DNA of 64,000 nt. Source: an uncultured Dorea sp. (lineage in GTDB: Bacteria; Bacillota; Clostridia; Lachnospirales; Lachnospiraceae). Positions 1-8,105 of the stretch are shown here, one piece after another. The stretch spans positions 1-64,000 of the forward strand of contig CAJUTH010000001.1 of NCBI GenBank assembly GCA_910589275.1, in the 5' to 3' direction. The notes below the pieces were generated by a model. It ran no database searches. It saw nothing but the letters and a program-made list of their open reading frames with translations, and was not told where the DNA came from. Made by a program: the position numbers and the translations under genes. Within the stretch, counting starts at the first letter, position 1. Each line of letters opens with the position of its first letter.

Positions 1-4
1 GGTG

Positions 5-460
5 CTAAAATAATCTGAAGATTGGCTGCTCTTTTAATCTGGAAAACAACACCCGGCGTATCTCGTGATAACTACGCTTGTTGGAATGGTAGTGCTTGTG
101 GTCGGTGAAGCTGACCGCATTGAAAATCAGGTGGTTATGAACATGATCTTTGTCTATGTGGGTGGTAAGTACAAATTCATACTTGCCGCCCAATATTTCT
201 TTTGCAAGCTCCATGCCGATCTCATGGGCCTGCTCCGGCGTGACCTCCCCAGGCTGAAAGGCTTGGATCAGGTGGCGGCCCAGGTTCGTTCCCTTGTCGA
301 TGGCGTGGCGGCGGGTCCAGGAAAATTCGATATCCGCAGTTTCGGCGGCGCAGCCATAGGCGGATACCAGGAGCTTCCCGTCTGTTTTCTCCGGGTTGCA
401 GATATAGTCAATGGCTGCTTTCAGCGTTGACTTGATAGGATGTGTCTTTGTAACTGCCAT
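5..460 (-). pseudogene. Truncated MobA/VirD2-type relaxase (N-terminal fragment)
   Basis: The protein is the N-terminal part of a conjugative relaxase, which nicks the transfer origin and stays covalently bound to the DNA. Seen: an N-terminal MAVTKTHPIKSTLKAAIDYI segment typical of this family and the metal-binding HIDKDHVHNH histidine cluster near residues 101-110. Homology-like sequence runs to YHEIRR (about residue 136), then turns into an unrelated tail that ends in a stop at 5-7. Relaxases of this family are normally several hundred residues, so at 151 aa this copy lacks its C-terminal part. It overlaps the upstream mobC gene by 40 bp, as in intact mob operons. The junction could be an insertion, deletion or rearrangement whose other side is outside the window. 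Confidence 0.8.
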
Positions 461-750
461 ATCTCGTCCAGCCTTTCCCGTATCTCGTCCATGTCGGCCT
501 GATACGCAGGACCTCCGGCGTTGATCCGCTTGGCAATCTGGTTGATATTCCGACCAATGGCGGAAAGCTCTTTGGTAAATGCCTTGATATCTGCGGTGTC
601 CGTATAGATGATATATCCGTCAATCGCCATCTTGCGGAGGTAGGCACCATATCTGCGTGTGGGGAGCTGGCTCATTTTCTCGTCTATGAGCCGTTTTTCG
701 TCCTCCGTAACATAGAATTTCATTTGGATATTCCGCTTTCGGTTTGCCAT
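421..750 (-). CDS. MobC-family mobilisation (relaxosome) protein
   Basis: A 109-aa basic protein of the bacterial mobilisation protein C family, which helps the relaxase open oriT. Seen: an N-terminal ribbon-helix-helix-like segment (RKRNIQMKFYVTEDEKRLID) and a C-terminal helix containing IGRNINQIAKRIN, the conserved MobC signature. The reading frame stays open to 843, but I chose the ATG at 750 because a GGAGGCGG ribosome site sits just before it and family homology begins there. It overlaps the relaxase fragment downstream by 40 bp, so the two were translated as an operon. Family assignment is secure from the motif; whether the system still works is doubtful because the relaxase is truncated. 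Confidence 0.85.
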   Translation of the reverse strand: MANRKRNIQMKFYVTEDEKRLIDEKMSQLPTRRYGAYLRKMAIDGYIIYTDTADIKAFTKELSAIGRNINQIAKRINAGGPAYQADMDEIRERLDEIWQLQRHILSSQR

Positions 751-839
751 TCGCCGCCTCCGTTCTTCATAAGGGTTTGGGACTATCCCAACAAGCATTT
801 TTGAATTTTCGAGCAAGGGACCTGAAAATCTCAAAATTC

Positions 840-859
840 GCAAGCGGGTACTCGCTTGC
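840..859. other. Candidate oriT-type inverted repeat
   Basis: A perfect 7-bp inverted repeat (GCAAGCG, 6-base spacer, CGCTTGC) lies about 90 bp upstream of mobC, in the non-coding stretch between mobC and the XRE gene. Relaxase origins of transfer commonly sit upstream of mobC and contain such a hairpin with the nick site next to it. The position and shape are seen; the oriT role is inference. Confidence 0.35.
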
Positions 860-941
860 TGTGCTTGCTATCATTTCTTTTCCCTACTTATAAAGCGTTA
901 CGGACACTTGAAAATACCCGCAAAAGAGCAGAAAAAGACGC

Positions 942-980
942 AAAAAAATAGAAGCCACTTTACATCTTCTGTAAAGCGGC
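942..980 (-). terminator. Intrinsic terminator of the XRE gene
   Basis: On the minus strand a 10-bp stem (954-963 with 971-980, one G-U pair) with a 7-base loop is followed by a run of T (plus-strand A run at 942-948). It begins 2 bp after the stop codon of the XRE regulator. Confidence 0.75.
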
Positions 981-982
981 CT

Positions 983-1327
983 CTATTCGTCCAGTTTGAT
1001 CGCTCCGTCAATAGTTGCCTCAATGATCGGCAGGTATTTTTCCGGGCAGAGCTGCAATTTGTGGTTCACCCTCTGGCGCTGTTCGGTGTTCTCCGCAATC
1101 AGGGAGGGATTGAAATACCGCTCCACCGGCAGCTTGCAAATCTGTATGAGCTGTAACACTACGGGCACGCTGGGAACCGTCTGCTCCAATTCGATATTGG
1201 CAAGATAGCGAGGATCAATGCTGACCTGTTCTGCCAATGCCCTACGGGAGATATTCAGAGCTTCCCTTGCGGCCTTCACATCGGCGCCGAAGGTCTCAAA
1301 CCCAGGACAATCTTCAATTTTAGCCAT
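983..1327 (-). CDS. XRE-family helix-turn-helix regulator
   Basis: A 114-aa DNA-binding protein. Seen: a Cro/C1-type HTH over about residues 14-68 (VKAAREALNISRRALAEQ, then DPRYLANIE, then a hydrophobic helix around VVLQLIQICKLPVERYF) and a short C-terminal tail. Proteins of this kind are typical repressors of mobile-element modules. It is transcribed away from the small HTH gene and response regulator, and the 143-bp gap between them holds a promoter and a 9-bp inverted repeat, so it may control both directions. The target is not shown by the sequence. Its own terminator follows directly. Confidence 0.8.
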   Translation of the reverse strand: MAKIEDCPGFETFGADVKAAREALNISRRALAEQVSIDPRYLANIELEQTVPSVPVVLQLIQICKLPVERYFNPSLIAENTEQRQRVNHKLQLCPEKYLPIIEATIDGAIKLDE

Positions 1328-1401
1328 ATAACATCACCCTCTTACATTCTATATTTCATAGTATATTTTTGGAATGATGCCATATGCTGTCTATCTACAT
1401 T

Positions 1402-1451
1402 TTATAATTCATTCTTTGCGCCTTGCATTATTCGAGCATACGAATTATAAT
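1402..1451 (+). promoter_or_regulatory. Promoter with 9-bp inverted repeat for the two-component/ABC operon
   Basis: A sigma-A-like promoter is visible: TTGCAT at 1423-1428, 17-bp spacer, TATAAT at 1446-1451. A perfect 9-bp inverted repeat (TTATAATTC at 1402-1410, GAATTATAA at 1442-1450) brackets the -35 box and overlaps the -10, so a dimeric repressor bound here would block the promoter. The XRE protein or the small HTH protein next to it are candidate binders (inference). Confidence 0.6.
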
Positions 1452-1469
1452 GTAATATGGAGGTGCTGT

Positions 1470-1679
1470 ATGGACTACATGACTTTGAAAGAAGCAAGTG
1501 AAAAGTGGGGCGTGTCTCCACGCTGGATAAATTATTTGTGCGTTGCGGGCCGTATTCCCGGCGCGGTAAAAATGGCAACGATTTGGCTGATACCAAAAAC
1601 TGCTGAAAAACCGGTTGATGGACGAACAAAACAAGGAAAGGAACTAAAAAATGCAAAAAATACTTTATGTGGAAGATGA
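1470..1679 (+). CDS. Small helix-turn-helix protein
   Basis: A 69-aa protein with a MerR/excisionase-like winged HTH: YMTLKEASEKWGVSPRWINY is the helix-turn-helix and RIPGAVKMATIWLIP the wing. ATG at 1470 is chosen because GGAGG sits 6 bp upstream; an upstream in-frame ATG lacks a ribosome site. Its last 29 bp overlap the response regulator gene in another frame, so the two are translationally coupled. Small proteins of this type are common in front of two-component/ABC cargo on Clostridia mobile elements. Probably a local transcription regulator; the target is unknown. Confidence 0.75.
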   Translation: MDYMTLKEASEKWGVSPRWINYLCVAGRIPGAVKMATIWLIPKTAEKPVDGRTKQGKELKNAKNTLCGR

Positions 1680-2334
1680 TTTAAGCCTAATTGACGGCTT
1701 ACAATATACTTTAGAAGCAAGTGGATATACGGTGGACAATGCAAAGACTATAAAAGAGGCTTTGACATTATTCAGAAAGAACGATTATGATTTACTTTTG
1801 CTGGATGTTACGCTCCCAGATGGCACAGGCTTCGATGTTTGCAAAGAGGTACGGAACAGCTCAACCGTTCCCATTATATTTTTGACAGCTTCGGATCAGG
1901 AAATCAGCATTGTCCGAGGACTTGATATGGGTGCCGACGATTATATCACCAAACCGTTCAAGCTGAATGAACTTCTATCCAGAATTAAGGCAATCCTGCG
2001 CCGTTCCTTGCAGTTTTCCAAAGCAGATACCCTTTTGGAAGCTAATGGTGTTCGTGTGGATACGGCAGAGCGGCTCGTCTGGAAAAATGAAAAACCGCTT
2101 GATCTCCCATTGGTGGAATACAAATTGCTGTGTCTGTTCATGCAAAATCCCAATCACCTTATGCCGCGCGAAATGATTCTGGATCGGATGTGGGATGGCA
2201 ACGGTAATTTTGTGGACGATAATACTCTATCTGTGTATATCCGGCGGCTGAGAAACAAAATTGAGGACACACCCAATCAGCCTAAATACTTGCTGACGGA
2301 ACGAGGTATCGGCTATAAATGGGTCGTTGAGTGA
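1651..2334 (+). CDS. OmpR/PhoB-family response regulator
   Basis: A 227-aa two-component response regulator. Seen: receiver domain (residues 1-115) with acidic pocket near residues 8-10, phospho-acceptor Asp52 (LLLDVTLPDG), Thr79 and Lys101, then a winged-helix DNA-binding domain (about 130-225) ending in the typical LTERGIGYKW motif. It is followed after 9 bp by its sensor kinase, then by an ABC ATPase and an FtsX-type permease, an arrangement used for sensing and resisting cell-wall-active peptides. It probably activates the ABC genes; the inducer cannot be read from the sequence. It is cargo of the mobile element. Confidence 0.92.
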   Translation: MQKILYVEDDLSLIDGLQYTLEASGYTVDNAKTIKEALTLFRKNDYDLLLLDVTLPDGTGFDVCKEVRNSSTVPIIFLTASDQEISIVRGLDMGADDYITKPFKLNELLSRIKAILRRSLQFSKADTLLEANGVRVDTAERLVWKNEKPLDLPLVEYKLLCLFMQNPNHLMPREMILDRMWDGNGNFVDDNTLSVYIRRLRNKIEDTPNQPKYLLTERGIGYKWVVE

Positions 2335-2343
2335 GGACAAGGT

Positions 2344-3579
2344 ATGGGCAAATTAGGGAAAGAAACAAAGAATCTACTGTTGGCAATCACCGTCATCTGC
2401 CTTATTTCATTTCTACTTGCCGCAGGACTTTCGTTTTTACTTGCAAAGGACTTCCAACATGAGATGTTGCTCCATGACTATGGTGTTTCCGGCTACCAGC
2501 TGAACCATGAGGATAAATTGCAGATTTCAGCTTTTACTGCCCACCCCAACGAAAGCGATATAGAACGAGGCAAAGAAGCGCTGGCCTCTATTGGATACAG
2601 TGAAGCAACATCTATGCAGCTATTGCCCACTGTTCGGGAATATCGCAATCAGACGATGCTGTATCTATTCTTGCTGCTGTTGTTTCTGTTCGGTATGGTA
2701 TATCTGGTTCTGCTGTTTTATCTGCGACGCCAGCATAGAGCTATTGATGATGCAGGAAGTAAGATTCGAGAATTTTTGGATGGCAATTCTATGTCCAGAA
2801 TTGAATGTTCCCAAACCGGTGATTGGTATAGCCTTTTCCATGATGTCAATGAAATGGCGACTATTCTCTCCGCCCATGCAGAGAGCCAGAAGCAGACAAA
2901 GGAGTTCTTACAGGACATCATTTCGGATGTATCACATCAGATTAAAACGCCGCTATCTGCTTTGAAAATGTACCATGAAATCATAAGCAGTCATAAAGGA
3001 GAAGCCGAAACGGTGGCGAACTTTTCGGAAAAATCTCAACGAGAGATTAAGCGAATGGAGAACGTCATTTATACACTGCTCAAACTGGCGCGCCTGGATG
3101 CGGGAATTATACAGATGGAAAAAGCAGAAGAAAATGTTTCCGCTCTCATGCAAGATGTTTTGGAACGATTTGAAACATGGGCAGAACAGGATCACAAAGA
3201 GATCACCCTTTCGGGTAAGGATGATATTTCTCTTAATTGCGATGCACTATGGATGTCGGAGGCGATTGGAAATATCGTCAAAAATGCTTTGGAACACACA
3301 CAACCGGGCGGTCACATTTCGGTGCAATGGACACAATCACCCCTGTTGACTCAGATCGTCATTACAGACGATGGCAAAGGCATCCACCAAGAGGACTTAT
3401 ACAACATTTTCAAACGCTTTTACCGCAGCCGCTTTTCGTCAGATGTGCATGGGATAGGATTGGGCTTACCGCTGGCTAAATCTATTGTGGAGGCACATGG
3501 GGGAACTATTTCTGTAACCAGCACACTCGATGTTGGAACTACCTTCACATTGAACTTTTTCAGCCTTACAAATGAGTAA
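2344..3579 (+). CDS. Membrane sensor histidine kinase
   Basis: A 411-aa kinase partner of the preceding response regulator. Seen: transmembrane helix 1 (about 11-34), a roughly 70-residue extracytoplasmic loop, transmembrane helix 2 (about 104-127), a linker, the H-box SDVSHQIKTPL with phospho-acceptor His198, an N-box (NIVKNALEH), a G1 box (DDGKGI), an F box (FKRFYRS) and a G2 box (GIGLGLPLAK). All catalytic boxes are intact. The loop is longer than in the loop-less BceS-type kinases, so it may sense its ligand directly. The 62 bp to the next gene contain GGAGG before the ABC start. Confidence 0.92.
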   Translation: MGKLGKETKNLLLAITVICLISFLLAAGLSFLLAKDFQHEMLLHDYGVSGYQLNHEDKLQISAFTAHPNESDIERGKEALASIGYSEATSMQLLPTVREYRNQTMLYLFLLLLFLFGMVYLVLLFYLRRQHRAIDDAGSKIREFLDGNSMSRIECSQTGDWYSLFHDVNEMATILSAHAESQKQTKEFLQDIISDVSHQIKTPLSALKMYHEIISSHKGEAETVANFSEKSQREIKRMENVIYTLLKLARLDAGIIQMEKAEENVSALMQDVLERFETWAEQDHKEITLSGKDDISLNCDALWMSEAIGNIVKNALEHTQPGGHISVQWTQSPLLTQIVITDDGKGIHQEDLYNIFKRFYRSRFSSDVHGIGLGLPLAKSIVEAHGGTISVTSTLDVGTTFTLNFFSLTNE

Positions 3580-3641
3580 GATGCAGGTCACTTGGAAGTA
3601 AGCCGAAGGGGGTATGATGTGACCATAAGGAGGTACTGCGT

Positions 3642-4325
3642 ATGAATATTCTTGAAGTACAGGACTTGTGCAAAACCTATGGAAAAGGTGAAGCAGCGGT
3701 TCAAGCGTTGCGTCATGCAACATTTTCGGTTCGCAAAGGTGAATTTATTGCCATTATTGGTGAATCCGGCTCCGGCAAAAGTACGTTGCTGAATGTTGTG
3801 GGTGCTCTGGACAAAGCCACTTCCGGCAAGGTCTGGATCGACGATCAGGATATTTTCTCAATGCCGGAGAAAAAACTGACCGTGTTCCGGCGGCAACACA
3901 TCGGTTTTATCTTTCAGTCATTTAATCTGATCCCGGAACTGAATGTAGAACAGAACATCACTTTTCCGTTGCTGCTTGACTACAAGCGGCCAGACCAGAG
4001 GTTTGTCAACGAGCTGCTGAATGTTTTGGGACTGACCGAACGCCGTCATCATCTTCCCAGTCAGCTCTCCGGTGGCCAGCAACAGCGTGTCGCTATCGGC
4101 AGGGCTTTGGTTACACGACCTGCACTGATTTTGGCGGACGAGCCGACCGGCAATCTGGACAGTAAAAATAGTCAGGAAGTCTTGGCTCTCCTGCAAACCA
4201 TGTCGGCCAAGTACCAGCAAACCATTTTGATGATTACCCACAACAAAAATCATGCAAGTGCGGCAGACCGCATTTTCAATATGTCTGATGGTGTGCTGAA
4301 GGAGTTGGGGGCGAGCCGGAAATGA
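3642..4325 (+). CDS. ABC transporter ATP-binding protein (MacB/LolD type)
   Basis: A 227-aa ATPase that energises the adjacent FtsX-type permease. Seen: Walker A GESGSGKST (residues 40-48), Q-loop FQSFN (91-95), signature LSGGQ (142-146), Walker B LILADEP (162-168), D-loop, and switch His200 (MITHN). The length is standard for the MacB/LolD/BceA group. Its stop overlaps the permease start by 4 bp (ATGA-type), which indicates tight coupling. With the upstream sensor pair it forms a regulated efflux or target-protection module, most likely against an antimicrobial peptide or cell-wall antibiotic (inference; no substrate information is present). Confidence 0.92.
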   Translation: MNILEVQDLCKTYGKGEAAVQALRHATFSVRKGEFIAIIGESGSGKSTLLNVVGALDKATSGKVWIDDQDIFSMPEKKLTVFRRQHIGFIFQSFNLIPELNVEQNITFPLLLDYKRPDQRFVNELLNVLGLTERRHHLPSQLSGGQQQRVAIGRALVTRPALILADEPTGNLDSKNSQEVLALLQTMSAKYQQTILMITHNKNHASAADRIFNMSDGVLKELGASRK

Positions 4326-6661
4326 AACACTACCTCGACTTGGTTTCTATCTTCAACAAGGTTCACCGCAGGCAAAGCCGCATGACACGCATTTGCATTG
4401 TGCTGGCGGTTTTCCTGGTTGCAGTCATGTTTGGACTGGCCGATATGTATTTGAAAAGCATGACGGATGAAACCCGGCATCAAACTGGAGATTGGCATTG
4501 TAAAATCACAGCTATTGACGAAAAAACATCCGAATATATTGCTGCCCGCCCTGAAATAGACTTGTCTGGCTGGCAAGGCAACATTCCCGCAGAAATCGGC
4601 TGCACAGTGACAGATCAGCCCGTTTCTGTTGCAGGGATGGACGAGACAATATTTTCTGAAATTTATTTAGGTTCTGTCCTATCAGGTGAGTTCCCTGAGA
4701 TAGCTGGACAGGTAGCTGTTTCATCTACATTAGCACAAACAGCAGGAATTTCGGTGGGAGATACTCTTACTTTGAACTCTCCTGATGGGAGTACAATGCA
4801 ACTGGCGATTACGGGAATTATGGATGATGATGCCGCCAATATGATCTCGGGAAGTGCCAGTGCAATCCTTTTGACACCTGAAGGGCTGTCAAGCATTCAA
4901 ACTGCGGATCTAAGCGGCAACTGGCAGTATGTCGTTCGGTTCTCGCTGCTCACTAATCTTGGTTCCAGCATTGCTGATATTCAGCAGCAAAACGGCATAT
5001 CTGATGCACAAATCACCCAAAATGAAGAACTGCTCAGTATGCTCGGGCAGCTGCCTGGTTCCAATATGTCGCAGATATACACAATGGCATTTCTGCTTTC
5101 TTTGGTGGTAATGGGAACTTGTGTTATGATGATTTCCAGTAGTTTGAATAGTAATGTCAGCCAGCGCATGGAGTTTTTCGGTTTACTGCGCTGTTTGGGA
5201 GCCACTCGTCGCCAAGTATTGCGCTTTGTGCGCCGTGAGGCTTTACAGTGGTGCATTACCGCCATACCCATTGGTATCGGGTTAAGTATCGTGGTGGTTT
5301 GGGGACTGTGTGCAGTCATGCGGCAGCTCAGCACGGTATGGTTTGGTTATATGCCTATCTTCGGCATTAGCTGGCTAAGCATTGGTGTGAGCATTGTATT
5401 GGGACTTATTACCGTTCTATTGGCGGCTCGGACCCCCGCAAAAATGGCAGCAAAGGTTTCCCCATTGGAGGCTGTCACAGGCAATACACAGCAGGAATCC
5501 TCGTTCCGCCATGCGGCAAACACTCGGCGGTGGCATGTAGAGGTAGCACTTGGTATCCATCATGCCAAGGCCAAACGGCGCAGCTATATTCTGATGACAG
5601 GTGCATTTGCAATTTGCATCACCTTGTTTTTAGGGTTCTGTACGCTGGTTCCCTTTATGGAAAACGCATTTATGCCGAAAGAATGGTCGCCCGAGCTTTC
5701 CATTGTCAGTGACACAAATACTTGTTCCATTCCGGCGGATCGAAGGGATGCCGTAGTGCAAAATTCCGCTGTTAGTCGAGTGTTTGGCAGAATGTTTGCT
5801 TATGATGTTCCTGCCCAAATTAGCGGCGCAATCCATAACAGCAATCTAATCTCCTATGAAGAAAATCAGTTCCGCTGGGCGCAAGATCAACTAATTGCAG
5901 GTTCTATAGATACTGTAACGAACACGCCGGGACAGGTCTTGTTTGTGGCAAACACAGGAACAGAAGTGCAGGTGGGAGATACCATTACACTGACAATAAA
6001 CGGGAAGGATCAAACAGTTACGGTAGGGGGTGTTTTGTCTGACAGCCTATTGGCTCGTGCAGAGGGAACGGAAACACTGATCTGCTCCGAGGAAACTTTT
6101 TCGCAGCTGACGGGTGAGACTGGATATACTATCCTGGATGTCCAGTTCCGCTTTGGTTCTGATGAAGAAGATGTTGCCGAGGTTGAAGCATTGTTCGGTG
6201 AAGGAGTCACTTTCACTGATGTCTTAATCCAATCACAGCAACAACGTGGCCTTTATTATGCTTTTGCAACATTGGTATATGGTTTCCTGTCAATCATTGT
6301 AGCCATTACGATTTTCCATATTATGAATACCATCAGCATGGGAGTTTCCGCCCGAACTCGTCAATATGGAGTAATGCGTGCCATTGGCATGAGTAATCAA
6401 CAGCTTACACGCATGATTTCTGCGGAAGCTGCCTCGTATGCCATAAGTGGTGTCATATTGGGATGTATTTTCGGATTGCTGTTTCATTGGTTCCTGTACT
6501 CCAGCCTTATCACTCGCACATTCGGAAATCCCTGGAGTGTTCCGTGGCTGGAATTGTGCTTGATCGTAGGCGTGATTCTCGCAACCACGGCACTGGCTGC
6601 ACGAGGCCCAGCAAGAAGATTACACGCTATGTCGATTGTGGAAAATATCAGTTTACAATAA
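4322..6661 (+). CDS. FtsX-family ABC transporter permease
   Basis: A 779-aa membrane protein. Seen: an N-terminal helix (about 22-42), an extracytoplasmic MacB-PCD-like domain, a first FtsX block of helices (about 245-375) with the LRCLGATRRQVLRF coupling motif, a central helix (about 425-450) followed by a second large extracytoplasmic domain, and a second FtsX block (about 645-770) with the MRAIGMSNQQLTRM motif. The duplicated architecture makes it a full-length double-FtsX permease rather than the 10-helix BceB type. It pairs with the ATPase just upstream. A terminator follows directly. Confidence 0.9.
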   Translation: MKHYLDLVSIFNKVHRRQSRMTRICIVLAVFLVAVMFGLADMYLKSMTDETRHQTGDWHCKITAIDEKTSEYIAARPEIDLSGWQGNIPAEIGCTVTDQPVSVAGMDETIFSEIYLGSVLSGEFPEIAGQVAVSSTLAQTAGISVGDTLTLNSPDGSTMQLAITGIMDDDAANMISGSASAILLTPEGLSSIQTADLSGNWQYVVRFSLLTNLGSSIADIQQQNGISDAQITQNEELLSMLGQLPGSNMSQIYTMAFLLSLVVMGTCVMMISSSLNSNVSQRMEFFGLLRCLGATRRQVLRFVRREALQWCITAIPIGIGLSIVVVWGLCAVMRQLSTVWFGYMPIFGISWLSIGVSIVLGLITVLLAARTPAKMAAKVSPLEAVTGNTQQESSFRHAANTRRWHVEVALGIHHAKAKRRSYILMTGAFAICITLFLGFCTLVPFMENAFMPKEWSPELSIVSDTNTCSIPADRRDAVVQNSAVSRVFGRMFAYDVPAQISGAIHNSNLISYEENQFRWAQDQLIAGSIDTVTNTPGQVLFVANTGTEVQVGDTITLTINGKDQTVTVGGVLSDSLLARAEGTETLICSEETFSQLTGETGYTILDVQFRFGSDEEDVAEVEALFGEGVTFTDVLIQSQQQRGLYYAFATLVYGFLSIIVAITIFHIMNTISMGVSARTRQYGVMRAIGMSNQQLTRMISAEAASYAISGVILGCIFGLLFHWFLYSSLITRTFGNPWSVPWLELCLIVGVILATTALAARGPARRLHAMSIVENISLQ

Positions 6662-6696
6662 AGCGTACAACCGGAAAACTTTATACTATCATAAAC

Positions 6697-6740
6697 AAAA
6701 AAGGCTGCCCCCCAAAAAAAGGTAGGACAGCCTTTTCGTT
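6697..6740 (+). terminator. Terminator after the ABC operon
   Basis: AAGGCTGCCC (6701-6710) pairs with GGACAGCCTT (6725-6734) with one mismatch; the loop is A-rich and a short T run follows. It starts about 35 bp after the permease stop. Confidence 0.7.
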
Positions 6741-6815
6741 TGTCTTACACATGAGTAAGTTGGAAGTCATTTAGAAGTAAGATTGATTCTCTAAAATAAG
6801 AACCAACAAAAGTAT

Positions 6816-7066
6816 TCCTGCCGAACGACGATAAAAAAAACCGCTGCTGGGCAGTCCCTTTTCCACGCTCATTTTACATTTTATCAGCGGTGGTTTTGAG
6901 AAATCAAGGCCGCCGTTTTTTCTGGCAGCGAAAGGTGTGGCGGCCCATAGGAGGATGCCACCATGCTGTTTTGCTATTACCATGATCTAATCCACTTCCA
7001 CCGATCAAAAAAAGTCTTGCCCCTTCACAGGGCCATTCCGGTTATTTGACGGTTGCAGCCCGGATT
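6816..7066 (+). repeat. Structured non-coding repeat, copy 1 (upstream of the GNAT gene)
   Basis: About 250 bp that resemble 7624-7912 in order and sequence: a CTGCCG..ACGACG start, a GCCGCCGTTT block, a hairpin holding CATAGGAGGAT in its loop (6935-6944 with 6957-6966, loop 6945-6956), a CCATGATCT block, an AAAAAAAG run and a block ending in CCGG. The hairpin stem differs from copy 2 but still pairs, mostly through G-U changes, with one C-A mismatch. A 11-codon open frame beginning MPPC (6955-6990) starts in the loop. No protein of normal size is present. Function unknown; a structured leader or a cargo-exchange boundary are possible. Confidence 0.6.
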
Positions 7067-7092
7067 TGAGCAGAGAAAGGAATAAAAGAATT

Positions 7093-7584
7093 ATGATACG
7101 CCTTTTGCAAAACAAGGATATCAGAACGGTGTGCAGCATCGTTAATGAAAATCGGAAAACCGTTTATGCGGATTATCTCAATCCGGAATTACTGAATACC
7201 ACCGGCTGTAAGAATAGAGAACTTGATTTGCGCAAGGATTTTGAAACGCACAAGTTTTCAGAATATGTGTGGGAAGAGTATGGGCAGGTTTTAGCCTTGT
7301 TGTCTATTGGAAATACCGCAGACAATGATAAGCCAGGAGCATTTGAGATGTGGCGTATTTACATAGACACCCAAGCACAAGGAAATGGGATTGGCGGGGA
7401 ATTACTTTCTTTTGCCGAACAAAAGGCTAAGGAAGATGGTTGTTCCGAAATTGTAATATGGGCGTTTAAGCAGAATACACGTGCTTTGAAGTTCTATCGA
7501 AAGCATGGATATATTCCAGACAAAACAGAGTACTTGGGAGAACCGTATTTAACAGATGGGGTTCGTCTGGTAAAAAAGATTTGA
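7093..7584 (+). CDS. GNAT-family N-acetyltransferase
   Basis: A 163-aa acetyltransferase that would transfer an acetyl group from acetyl-CoA to an amine. Seen: the central strand MWRIYIDTQAQGNGIGGELL with the pyrophosphate-binding Q-G-N-G-I-G loop, and the C-terminal NTRALKFYRKHGYIPD segment typical of GNATs. ATG at 7093 is chosen because AAGGA lies upstream and the GNAT fold starts there; an in-frame start at 7066 adds nine poorly conserved residues. It stands alone between two copies of a non-coding repeat, so it looks like swappable cargo of the mobile element. The substrate is unknown (an antibiotic, peptide or metabolite). Confidence 0.85.
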   Translation: MIRLLQNKDIRTVCSIVNENRKTVYADYLNPELLNTTGCKNRELDLRKDFETHKFSEYVWEEYGQVLALLSIGNTADNDKPGAFEMWRIYIDTQAQGNGIGGELLSFAEQKAKEDGCSEIVIWAFKQNTRALKFYRKHGYIPDKTEYLGEPYLTDGVRLVKKI

Positions 7585-7623
7585 ACCGAAAATAACTCCT
7601 TGAATTAAGTAAACATAATAATC

Positions 7624-7912
7624 AATCTGCCGCACGACGGCAAAAGAAAAAAAGCCGTCGTACAGCAGATGATTTGACACGCCTATTTGACGCGGCGGCT
7701 TTGATTTTCAGAGCCGCCGTTTCTTTTTGTTAGTTGGAAACCTACGACGACCCTACACCGTATAAAGGCACGGCGGCACATAGGAGGATGCCGCCGTGCT
7801 TATATTTGGTTTTCTACACAATACCCATGATCTTCACCAGCTAAAAAAAGCGTAGCTCCCCCTTCGGAGAAGTCCGGCTTTGAGTATGTAGTATACGGTG
7901 TAGCATCCTGCG
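7624..7912 (+). repeat. Structured non-coding repeat, copy 2 (downstream of the GNAT gene)
   Basis: The second copy of the repeat at 6816-7066. It opens with a hairpin (ACGACGGC 7634-7641 with GCCGTCGT 7654-7661, outer CTGC/GCAG), then has a perfect 10-bp hairpin GCACGGCGGC (7768-7777) / GCCGCCGTGC (7790-7799) whose 12-base loop contains AGGAGG. An 18-codon frame beginning MPPC (7788-7844) starts in this loop, but its ATG directly abuts AGGAGG, which is too close for normal initiation. The stretch 7585-8105 has no gene; it consists of this repeat and the terminator at 7928. Confidence 0.6.
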
Positions 7913-7927
7913 GTTTTGCATCCCTGT

Positions 7928-7963
7928 GCGCCCGATTGGTCTTGTACCAGTCGGGCGCTTTTT
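7928..7963 (+). terminator. Terminator upstream of the sigma-factor-like gene
   Basis: A 12-bp stem (7928-7939 with 7947-7958, one G-U pair) and a 7-base loop are followed by TTTTT. It lies 143 bp before the Orf7-like gene, so it either ends transcription coming through the repeat or works as an attenuator for the downstream genes. Confidence 0.8.
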
Positions 7964-8105
7964 GTTGTTTTACAGGGCGGCCGAAAAAATATTTTCAAAA
8001 AAATCGAAAAAGGAGGCTTTTAGCGGGTAGCGAGCGGCTTTGCGTTCGCCTTGTTAGCGGAAAGGGAGAAACCCACCTCATTCCCCCAGGAAAGGGGGTG
8101 AAAAG

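Noticed and set aside
1..60. Group II intron at the relaxase break
   Set aside because: Introns often interrupt relaxase genes, but the sequence after the break does not begin with a recognisable intron 5' end (GTGYG) and only about 45 bp are visible.
6955..7844. Leader peptides starting MPPC in the two repeats
   Set aside because: The ATG directly abuts AGGAGG, too close for normal initiation, and the peptides differ after four residues; kept only as a remark in the repeat entries.
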